From Eggerthellaceae bacterium (GTDB lineage Bacteria > Actinomycetota > Coriobacteriia > Coriobacteriales > Eggerthellaceae): 5,243 nucleotides of DNA. The stretch spans positions 1 to 5,243 of the forward strand of contig DMNP01000093.1 of assembly GCA_003452695.1 (NCBI GenBank), given 5' to 3'. The notes beneath the pieces are model-generated. The model was not told the DNA's origin. It made no database searches and was given only the letters and a program-made list of their open reading frames with translations. This document shows, piece after piece, positions 1 to 5,243 of the stretch. How positions within the stretch are numbered: position 1 is the stretch's first letter; every line of letters begins with the position of its first letter. The position numbers and the translations under genes were made by a program.

Positions 1-139
1 CAACCCCCAAAAACTTTACGCCGTGCTGTTTCAGGGTAACGGAAGAAAGAAACCTCTCAGCAGGTCCTCCTTTGTGCGGATCGTGGCCAGGGCGTTGCCG
101 CATGCCCGAAGTGAGTCGACATACGCGGCGTACACTCTG
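1..139. other. Operon-distal flank with no assignable gene
   Basis: This stretch lies beyond the hairpin that follows the exporter operon. No complete gene can be supported. On the minus strand, one frame runs from about 140 down to a TGA at 33-31 and reads like a protein C-terminus (the piece VDSLRACGNALATIRTKEDL, then a short Leu/Phe/Pro tail). Most of its third positions are G or C, as in the real genes, but the frame continues upstream only as a shadow of the exporter gene, so it has no start of its own. It could be a gene remnant or chance. The AAAGGAGG at 68-75 (minus strand) looks like a ribosome binding site but has no ATG, GTG or TTG at a suitable distance. Confidence 0.2.
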
Positions 140-168
140 GGTGACAGAGGGACGGTTCTTCTGTCACC
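140..168. repeat. REP-like palindromic hairpin
   Basis: Two perfectly complementary 9-base arms, GGTGACAGA (140-148) and TCTGTCACC (160-168), flank an 11-base centre GGGACGGTTCT. This gives a strong stem-loop on either strand, 14 bases past the stop of the last exporter gene. From memory, repeats with a GGACGGTTCT-type centre inside GTGACA/TGTCAC-type arms are common in many bacterial genomes as REP elements linked to TnpA-REP (RAYT) tyrosine transposases; the family call rests on that resemblance. No transposase gene is visible here, so any copy would have been moved by an enzyme encoded elsewhere. No T-run follows the stem on either strand, so it is not a classical intrinsic terminator, although a stem at this place could shield the 3' end of the mRNA. 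Confidence 0.6.
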
Positions 169-182
169 AAATAGCCAAAAAC

Positions 183-2054
183 CTACGATTGGAACTGTGC
201 GTTGTACAGTTCGGCGTAGAATCCGTCGTGGGCGAGCAGCTGCTCGTGGGTGCCCTGCTCGACGATATCTCCTTCGCGGATGACCAGGATAAGGTCGGCA
301 TCGCGGATGGTGCTCAGGCGGTGCGCGATTACGAACGACGTGCGACCGGCCATCAGGTCGTCCATGGCTTGCTGGATGCGTTCCTCGGTGCGCGTGTCCA
401 CCGAGCTGGTGGCCTCGTCCAGCACGAGCATGCGACGGTCGGCCAGGAACGCGCGGGCTATGGTCAGCAGCTGGCGCTGGCCGGCGCTTATGTTGCTGGC
501 GTCCTCGTTTATCATGCAGTCGTAGCCGCCGGGCAGCGTCTCGATGAAATGATGGGCGAAAGCGCGCCGCGCGGCCTCTTCCACTTCCTGGTCGGTGGCA
601 TCCGGCTTGCCGTAGCGGATGTTCTCGCGCACCGTGCCGTTGAACAGCCACGCGTCCTGCAGCACCATCCCGAACAGGTCGCGCACGTCCTCGCGCCGGA
701 TGTCGCGAACGTCGGTGCCGCCGATGCGGATGGCACCCCCCTGCACATCGTAGAAGCGCATGAGCAGCTTCACGAGCGTGGTCTTGCCCGCACCGGTGGG
801 CCCCACGAACGCAACGGTCTGCCCTTCGGCAACATGCGCGCTGAAGTCCTTGATAACGAGCTTTTCGGGGTCGTAGCCGAACTGCACGTGGTCGAAGTCC
901 ACCACGCAGGCCAGGTCCTCGGTTGCGGCACCTTCCTGCTCGGGCGGTTCCTCCCCGGCTTCCAGGAACTCGAATACGCGCTCGGCCGCGGCAGCGGTCT
1001 GCTGCAACACGTTCGCCACCTGCGCAAGCTGCGTGATGGGTTGCGTGAAGTTCTTCACGTACTGGATGAATGCCTGGATATCGCCCACCGTGATTATTCG
1101 CTGCACGGCGAACACGCTGCCGAGTATGGCGATGACCACATAGCCCAGGTTGCCGACGAGGTTCATGGCAGGCGGCATGAGCCCCGAGAGGAACTGCGAA
1201 CGCCATGCGCTTTCGAACAGGCGCTCGTTGGTGGCATCGAACTCCTGGATGGCGGCTTCCTCGCGTCCGAAGGCTTTCACCACGGCATGTCCGCTGAACG
1301 TTTCCTCTATCTGGCCGTCGATGGCGCCGAGGTTTGCCTGCTGCGCATAGAAATGCTTCTGCGAACGCCCGACGATGATGCGGATGAGCGCAATGGATAC
1401 CGGCACGATGAGCATCGCGACGAGCGTCATCACCACGTTTATTGAAAACATGATGGCCACCACGCCCACGATGGTAACCACCGAGCGCAGCAGCTCGGAA
1501 ATGCCCTGGTTCAAGCTTTGCCCGAGCGTGTCAACGTCGTTTGTGATGCGCGAAAGCGTGTCGCCCGTGCTCGTGCGCTCGAAATAGCCGACCGGCAGCC
1601 GGTCCATCTTCTCCGCCAGCTCGCGGCGAAACTCGTAGCAGGTCTTCTGCGACACGTAGGTAAGAATCCACCCCTGCACGAACTGGCAGGCGGCGCTTGC
1701 CAGATAGATGGCAAGCGTGGTGCCGAGGATGGCCTCTATGGCATCGAAGTTTATGCCGCCCGTGCCGGCCACCTTCGCCACCAGGCCTTCGAAGAGCTCG
1801 GTCGTGGCCGTGGACAGCACCTTCGGACCGATTACGTTGAACGCCGTCGAACCGATGGCGAAGGCCAGCGCCGCAAGAAGCGCGAACTTGAAGCGTCCCA
1901 TGAAGCGAACGAGCTTGCCCACCGTGCCCTTGAAATCGCGCGGCTTCTCGGTGACGATCATCCGCCCGGCAGGACCGCCGGGCTTATAGCCCCGCTTCTT
2001 GCGCTGGGCCGTCTGCAGCAACTCGCGTTCCTGCGCCTCGTCGTGTTCGCTCAT
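183..2054 (-). CDS. ABC exporter half-transporter, catalytic subunit (permease-ATPase, 623 aa)
   Basis: Half-transporter predicted to sit in the cytoplasmic membrane and to pair with the product of the gene just upstream. Substrate unknown; the family exports drugs, lipids or peptides. A basic N-terminus of about 50 residues precedes six membrane segments (roughly 55-78, 107-133, 189-207, 208-228, 297-316, 320-345). The ATPase domain follows: A-loop Tyr394, Walker A GPTGAGKT (418-425), Q-loop Gln466, signature NISAGQ (521-526), Walker B MLVLDE with catalytic Glu547, switch His578. The signature departs from LSGGQ (Ala for the first Gly); the other motifs are canonical. The start is the ATG at 2054, not an in-frame ATG at 2171: it overlaps the upstream stop as ATGA and has an AAGGGGG ribosome site. 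The length is normal for the family. Confident as to family, not as to cargo. Confidence 0.95.
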   Translation of the reverse strand: MSEHDEAQERELLQTAQRKKRGYKPGGPAGRMIVTEKPRDFKGTVGKLVRFMGRFKFALLAALAFAIGSTAFNVIGPKVLSTATTELFEGLVAKVAGTGGINFDAIEAILGTTLAIYLASAACQFVQGWILTYVSQKTCYEFRRELAEKMDRLPVGYFERTSTGDTLSRITNDVDTLGQSLNQGISELLRSVVTIVGVVAIMFSINVVMTLVAMLIVPVSIALIRIIVGRSQKHFYAQQANLGAIDGQIEETFSGHAVVKAFGREEAAIQEFDATNERLFESAWRSQFLSGLMPPAMNLVGNLGYVVIAILGSVFAVQRIITVGDIQAFIQYVKNFTQPITQLAQVANVLQQTAAAAERVFEFLEAGEEPPEQEGAATEDLACVVDFDHVQFGYDPEKLVIKDFSAHVAEGQTVAFVGPTGAGKTTLVKLLMRFYDVQGGAIRIGGTDVRDIRREDVRDLFGMVLQDAWLFNGTVRENIRYGKPDATDQEVEEAARRAFAHHFIETLPGGYDCMINEDASNISAGQRQLLTIARAFLADRRMLVLDEATSSVDTRTEERIQQAMDDLMAGRTSFVIAHRLSTIRDADLILVIREGDIVEQGTHEQLLAHDGFYAELYNAQFQS

Positions 2055-4171
2055 CGCGCATCGCCCCCTTCGCTGCACGTCGGGGATGGCAAGCGCTGCC
2101 CTTCGTGCCCATGGTCCTGCAGCTCTTCGGGAGAGAGCTGGGAAAGCGCGACTTCCCGATACGGGCCGCACGTGCGAAGCAGCTCGGCATGCGTGCCCTG
2201 GCCCACGACGACGCCCTCGTCGAGCACGACTATCTTGTCGGCCTGCATGACGGTGGCAATGCGCTGCGCCACGATTATCTGGGTCTTGCCCGGCAAGCGC
2301 TCGGACAGCGCCTTGCGCAGCGCGGCATCGGTCTTGTAATCGAGCGCCGAGAAACTGTCGTCGAACAGATAGGCGCGCGCGTCCTTCGCGAGCGCACGGG
2401 CAATGGCCAGGCGTTGGCGCTGCCCGCCCGACACGTTCGTGCCGCCCTGGGTTATCTCGGCGTCCAGGCCCTCTTCGCTGGCCTCGACCAATTCGCCCGC
2501 CTGGGCGATGTCAATGGCCGCGCGGATGCGGTCCTCTTCCATGTCGTCTTCAGCATAGCCGACGTTCGACTCGATGGTGCCCGTGAACAGAAACGCCTTC
2601 TGCGGAACATAGCCCAACTGCGCGCGCAACCGGGCAAGCGGCATAGCGCGCACGTCCACGCCATCGATGCGCACCGCGCCTTCCGTAACGTCGTAGAAGC
2701 GCTCGACCAGCTTCAATATCGTGGACTTGCCCGACCCGGTGGACCCGATGATCGCGCAGGTCGTGCCGGCCTCGGCCGTGAAGGTCACGTCGCGCAGCAC
2801 GCATTCGCTGCCCTCGTCGTAGCGGAACGACACGTGGTCGAATGCTATTTCGGCACCGGGGGCGCACCCCGAATGCATCGGGACCACCGTCGCCGCGCCG
2901 TGCTCGGACCCAGGCGAATCGGCAATGGAGGCTTCGGCCTCGAGCACTTCATCGATGCGCTTGGCTGCCACGTCGGCACGCGGTGCGATGACCGCCAACA
3001 TCGACAGCATGAGGAATCCCATGATGATGAGCATGGAATAGGTGATGAAGGCGATGAGGTCGCCCGGCTGGATGACGCCGGCATCAATCTGTCCGGCCCC
3101 CACCCACACGATGACGACCGACACCAGGTTCATTACTATCATCATCGTGGGCATCATGAAGATCATCACGCGGTTGGTGAACAACTGCGTGCGCATAAGC
3201 TCCGTGCTGGCCTCGTCGAAGCGCCGCTGTTCGCGCTGCTGTTGCCCGAACGCGCGCACGACCTGCACGCCGGTAAGCATCTCGCGCGAGACCAGGTTCA
3301 CGCGGTCGATGAGCTTCTGCATAATGCGGAACTTGGGCAGGGCGATAGCCATGAGCACCAGCACCACGGCCACGAGTGCCGCAACGGCAACGCCGATTAT
3401 CCAGCCCATCGACACATCCATGCGCATGATCATGACAACGCCGCCGATGGCCAGGATGGGCGCGTACAGCACCATGCGCAACAGCATGATGCTCATCATC
3501 TGGATCTGCTGGATGTCGTTTGTCGCGCGCGTGATGAGGGAGGCAGCCGAAAAGCGCTGCACTTCCGCATCGGAAAACGACATGACCTTGCGATACATCT
3601 GTCCCCGCAGCTCGCGGCCGATCGTTGCCCCCGTGCGCGATGCCACGAACCCCAGCAGCGTGGATATGATGACCGACAGCACCACGAAGCCCATCATCTT
3701 CAGCGCCGTCGCCATCAGGTAGTTCAGCTGCATGCCGCCTACGTCGTAGCCAAGCGCGGCGTATTCGGCCGCAGCCGCCGAAATGCCCAGCTGGTTTGCC
3801 AGATCGTCCGTCATGCCGGGCTGCGCCATGCCCCGCGCTTCTGCAAGGGGAAGGGCCACGAGCGCATCCAGCGCGGCGCGGTCGCGCGCGCCCGCGCTCG
3901 TAAGCTCGTAGGCGCCGTCGCCCGCCGCGGCATAGGCGGATTCGAAGCGGGCTTTCTGCTCGCCCGACAGCGCGGCGCCTATCGCGTCGTGGGTTTGCGC
4001 GGACAGTCGCTCGGGCGATGCGTGCTCGATGCCCGACTGTTGGATGCCCACGTCCACGATATCGGCCGTGTAGTTCGGCAGCATGAGGTCGCAGAACGCC
4101 TGGCACACGAGCAGCACGAAGACGAGCGCCACCGCGCCCCCATGCCTTCCCAGATACTTGAACAGCCGCAT
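2051..4171 (-). CDS. ABC exporter half-transporter, degenerate-site subunit with extracellular insertion (706 aa)
   Basis: Partner half-transporter, permease followed by ATPase. Membrane segments lie near 12-34, 152-178, 228-248, 256-278, 334-358 and 366-395. ATPase motifs: A-loop Tyr451, Walker A GSTGSGKS (476-483), Q-loop Gln524, canonical signature NVSGGQ (579-584), Walker B YLFDDS with Asp605 where the catalytic Glu normally is, and Gln636 in place of the switch His. These two changes mark the weakly hydrolysing half of heterodimeric exporters. About 110 residues (42-150) between the first two membrane segments are extra compared with a minimal half-transporter such as its partner, which accounts for the length of 706 rather than about 600. 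They are Ala-rich, contain no Cys, and should face outside the cell. The start ATG at 4171 has a G-run ribosome site; the stop overlaps the next start, so the two subunits are probably made together. Confidence 0.95.
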   Translation of the reverse strand: MRLFKYLGRHGGAVALVFVLLVCQAFCDLMLPNYTADIVDVGIQQSGIEHASPERLSAQTHDAIGAALSGEQKARFESAYAAAGDGAYELTSAGARDRAALDALVALPLAEARGMAQPGMTDDLANQLGISAAAAEYAALGYDVGGMQLNYLMATALKMMGFVVLSVIISTLLGFVASRTGATIGRELRGQMYRKVMSFSDAEVQRFSAASLITRATNDIQQIQMMSIMLLRMVLYAPILAIGGVVMIMRMDVSMGWIIGVAVAALVAVVLVLMAIALPKFRIMQKLIDRVNLVSREMLTGVQVVRAFGQQQREQRRFDEASTELMRTQLFTNRVMIFMMPTMMIVMNLVSVVIVWVGAGQIDAGVIQPGDLIAFITYSMLIIMGFLMLSMLAVIAPRADVAAKRIDEVLEAEASIADSPGSEHGAATVVPMHSGCAPGAEIAFDHVSFRYDEGSECVLRDVTFTAEAGTTCAIIGSTGSGKSTILKLVERFYDVTEGAVRIDGVDVRAMPLARLRAQLGYVPQKAFLFTGTIESNVGYAEDDMEEDRIRAAIDIAQAGELVEASEEGLDAEITQGGTNVSGGQRQRLAIARALAKDARAYLFDDSFSALDYKTDAALRKALSERLPGKTQIIVAQRIATVMQADKIVVLDEGVVVGQGTHAELLRTCGPYREVALSQLSPEELQDHGHEGQRLPSPTCSEGGDAR
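2064..2070 (-). promoter_or_regulatory. Ribosome binding site of the 623-aa exporter gene
   Basis: AAGGGGG on the minus strand, nine bases before the ATG at 2054 and inside the last codons of the upstream gene. With the ATGA stop/start overlap it fixes the start of the second exporter subunit and suggests translational coupling. It argues against the in-frame ATG at 2171, which would add 39 residues of Arg/Ala-rich sequence unlike the family. Confidence 0.65.
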
Positions 4172-4176
4172 GCGAT

Positions 4177-4182
4177 CCCCCC
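4177..4182 (-). promoter_or_regulatory. G-run ribosome binding site of the 706-aa exporter gene
   Basis: Six consecutive G on the minus strand, five bases before the ATG at 4171. It is not a textbook AGGAGG but is the only purine-rich stretch at the right distance. The closest upstream ATG (4196) is out of frame, which supports the chosen start. Confidence 0.45.
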
Positions 4183-4193
4183 GAAATGTTTCG
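4182..4193. repeat. Small inverted repeat before the exporter operon
   Basis: CGAAA and TTTCG arms of five bases separated by two bases, abutting the G-run ribosome site and lying downstream of the -10-like TACACT. The position suits an operator or a small mRNA stem that would occlude the ribosome site, but the arms are short and could arise by chance. No regulator gene is visible in the window. Confidence 0.25.
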
Positions 4194-4246
4194 CATTAGT
4201 GTAGCGCGTCGGAGAGTTTCATAGCATGTCGAATTGATGACGCTTT

Positions 4247-4843
4247 TCAGGGAATATCCACCGTTCGCGTGGCGATGCGGGCGGCCAGTGCGGGACTGTG
4301 CGACACGAACACGAGGCCCATGCCCGCACGGTCCACGTTTTCCAGGAGAAACCGCCAAATCTGCGCCTGCGTGACGGCATCGAGCATCGTGGATATCTCG
4401 TCGGCCACCAGGTAGCGCGGACGCGTGGCAAGTGCGCGCGCAATGCAGAAGCGCTGCAGCTCGCCCCCCGACAGCTCGTGCGGATAGCGACGGAGCCATT
4501 CGGGGCGGATGCCGAGCGCCTCCAGCAGGGCGCCATCGACCTCCCCCGCTTCTGCGAGCGTCGTTTCCATGCGCAGGCGCGGGTCCACTGCCAGTTCGGG
4601 ATGTTGGCCCACAAGCTGCACCGGGCAGGCGCCCCGCAGTGGAAGCGGCCGGCCGTCGCAGAGCACCCGGCCCTCCCACGGTTGCTCGTAGCCGGCAAGG
4701 ATGCGGCACAGCGTGGTCTTGCCGGTGCCCGACGGCGCGTGCAGCGCCACGCGCTCTCCCGGTTGCACCGATAGGTCGAAACCGTCCAGGACCGCGGGCC
4801 GCGCCTTCGAGTAACCGAAGCGTATGTTGTGGGCCTCGAGCAC
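4247..4843 (-). CDS. Short OppF/NikE-like importer ATPase (198 aa)
   Basis: Cytoplasmic ATPase of an ABC importer of the peptide/nickel class. It would form a heterodimer with the OppD/NikD-like ATPase encoded just upstream and power uptake through permeases not in this window. Motifs: Walker A APSGTGKT (36-43), Q-loop Gln80, signature LSGGE (124-128) followed by LQRF, Walker B YLVADE with catalytic Glu149, a D-loop region STMLDAVTQAQIW typical of the OppF/NikE side, and switch His182. All ATPase residues are intact. The protein ends soon after the switch His, so it lacks the C-terminal oligopeptide-type extension and is shorter than the roughly 250-270 residues of NikE-type proteins. The start is the GTG at 4843, sharing one base with the upstream TAG; an in-frame ATG at 4933 would add an Arg-rich leader unlike the family and lies deep inside the upstream gene. 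Cargo (peptide, nickel or metallophore) cannot be told. Confidence 0.9.
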   Translation of the reverse strand: MLEAHNIRFGYSKARPAVLDGFDLSVQPGERVALHAPSGTGKTTLCRILAGYEQPWEGRVLCDGRPLPLRGACPVQLVGQHPELAVDPRLRMETTLAEAGEVDGALLEALGIRPEWLRRYPHELSGGELQRFCIARALATRPRYLVADEISTMLDAVTQAQIWRFLLENVDRAGMGLVFVSHSPALAARIATRTVDIP

Positions 4844-5243
4844 TAGGCACGCCCTTCCCCAGCATGCGGAGCACAGCTGTCGTCGCCGGCTTCCGGGCGG
4901 CACGCCCCATCTTGCACGGCCCCTTCGCTGCAAACGCAGCCGTCATCGCCCGCCTTCTCGGGGTCGGCGCTGAAAGCGTGTTCGGGCAGAGCGCGCCAGA
5001 GCGCGCGGCTGAACGGATGCGCCAGCAGTTCGGGCGATGCGAAATTGGCCACCGCCGTCTCTTCGACGATCGTCCCGTCTTTGAACACGGCAATGCGGTC
5101 GGCCACGCGCAACGCAAGCTCGATATCGTGCGTTATGAGCATGACGCCGCCGCCCTCGTTGGCGAAAGCGCGGAAATCGTCGAGCGCCTTCACGGCAAGG
5201 TCCAGATCCAGGCCGGGAGTCGGCTCGTCGGCGATGATGACCT
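4843..5243 (-). CDS. OppD/NikD-like importer ATPase, 3' part only
   Basis: The last 132 residues of an importer ATPase whose 5' part, including Walker A, Q-loop and signature, lies beyond the right edge. The visible part starts in Walker B (VIIADEPTPGLD, with Asp5 and the catalytic Glu6 of the visible piece), continues to the switch region MLITHD (His38), and then to HPFSRALWRALP (75-86), the short motif that follows the ATPase core in OppD/DppD/NikD proteins. In those relatives the tail then carries a conserved set of cysteines (GC-x-F-x-PRCP type), which bind an iron-sulphur cluster in some members. Here the last 45 residues are instead Gly/Asp/Ala-rich with Cys at 102, 104, 114 and 123 in a different spacing. 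The nearest in-frame GTG (5193) is internal, not the start. Stop TAG overlaps the next gene's GTG. Confidence 0.9.
   Translation of the reverse strand, partial: VIIADEPTPGLDLDLAVKALDDFRAFANEGGGVMLITHDIELALRVADRIAVFKDGTIVEETAVANFASPELLAHPFSRALWRALPEHAFSADPEKAGDDGCVCSEGAVQDGACRPEAGDDSCAPHAGEGRA
4852..4860 (-). promoter_or_regulatory. Ribosome binding site of the OppF/NikE-like gene
   Basis: GGGGAAGGG on the minus strand, eight bases before the GTG at 4843 and within the last codons of the upstream ATPase gene. A nearer GTG at 4850 is out of frame. Together with the TAGTG junction it decides the GTG start and implies coupled translation of the two ATPases. Confidence 0.6.

Larger units (their letters stand above)
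4172..4246 (-). promoter_or_regulatory. 75-base gap that may hold the exporter-operon promoter
   Basis: This is the only real gap between genes in the window and is more AT-rich than the coding DNA around it. On the minus strand it has an extended -10-like TGCTATGAA (4218-4226) and a second -10-like TACACT (4198-4203). TTCGAC (4228-4233) resembles a -35 box but stands 24 bases from TACACT, which is too far, and nothing good stands 17 bases before the other -10. A separate promoter for the exporter pair is therefore plausible but weakly supported; read-through from the ATPase genes upstream is equally possible, since no terminator is visible in the gap. Confidence 0.3.

Noticed and set aside
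7..41. Possible terminator formed by CCGT/ACGG (21-24, 38-41) followed by GTTTTT on the minus strand
   Set aside because: The stem is only four base pairs with a long loop and the T-run is separated from it by several bases.
122..132. TACGC-G-GCGTA palindrome
   Set aside because: Only five-base arms in GC-rich DNA, with no pairing outside them and no link to a gene start.
140..168. Hairpin as an intrinsic terminator of the exporter operon
   Set aside because: No T-run follows the stem on either strand; the base after it on the minus strand begins CAGAGTG.
72..1445. Plus-strand open frame of 457 codons opposite the 623-aa exporter gene
   Set aside because: Antisense shadow of a clear ABC exporter; no motifs, His-rich low-complexity composition.
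2064..2076. A 13-base match (TGCAGCGAAGGGG, minus strand) shared with 4919-4931
   Set aside because: Both copies encode Cys-Ser-Glu-Gly near gene ends, and the rest of the flanks differ; too short to call a repeat rather than coincidence.
2105..4204. Plus-strand open frame of 699 codons opposite the 706-aa exporter gene
   Set aside because: Its translation is His/Arg-rich with no recognisable domain, and it mirrors a gene with all ABC motifs. It is a by-product of the G/C third-position bias.
3084..5117. Minus-strand open frame of 677 codons crossing three genes and the gap
   Set aside because: It is out of frame with every real gene and reads as Arg/Ala/Gly-rich noise, whereas the other frames carry complete ATPase and permease motifs.

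Overview
All four recognisable genes lie on the minus strand and are read from right to left; every one is an ABC-transporter gene. The DNA is GC-rich by eye, with strong G/C preference at third codon positions. That preference also leaves very long antisense open frames opposite the real genes. Base composition and the style of the proteins fit a high-GC Gram-positive. My best guess is a gut-type coriobacterium (Eggerthellaceae relative), but this is an inference from composition and family resemblance, not a demonstrated assignment.

The right end (5243 down to 4247) holds two ATPase genes of the oligopeptide/nickel importer class: the 3' part of an OppD/NikD-like gene, then a short OppF/NikE-like gene. 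The stop of the first and the GTG start of the second share one base (TAGTG). The permeases and the substrate-binding protein, if present, would lie beyond the right edge.

A 75-base gap (4172-4246) follows, with weak promoter-like elements and a small inverted repeat. Next come two exporter half-transporters (permease plus ATPase, 706 and 623 residues) joined by an ATGA overlap. Their nucleotide-binding motifs are complementary. The 706-residue subunit has a canonical signature but Asp for the catalytic Glu and Gln for the switch His. The 623-residue subunit has the intact Glu and His but an off-consensus signature. This is the pattern of a heterodimeric exporter with one degenerate and one consensus ATP site (the LmrCD / BmrCD / TM287-288 type). 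The 706-residue subunit also carries about 110 extra residues, predicted extracytoplasmic, between TM1 and TM2.

The left end (1-182) follows the operon. It holds a near-perfect stem-loop with 9-bp arms around a GGGACGGTTCT core, resembling REP elements associated with TnpA-REP (RAYT) transposases, and then about 140 bases of uncertain content that may include the tail of a decayed reading frame. I see no RNA gene, CRISPR array, insertion sequence or convincing intrinsic terminator. I do not see a wholly new system. The items most worth a second look are the REP-like hairpin, the asymmetric ATP sites with the extracellular insertion, and the altered cysteine-rich tail of the OppD-like ATPase.
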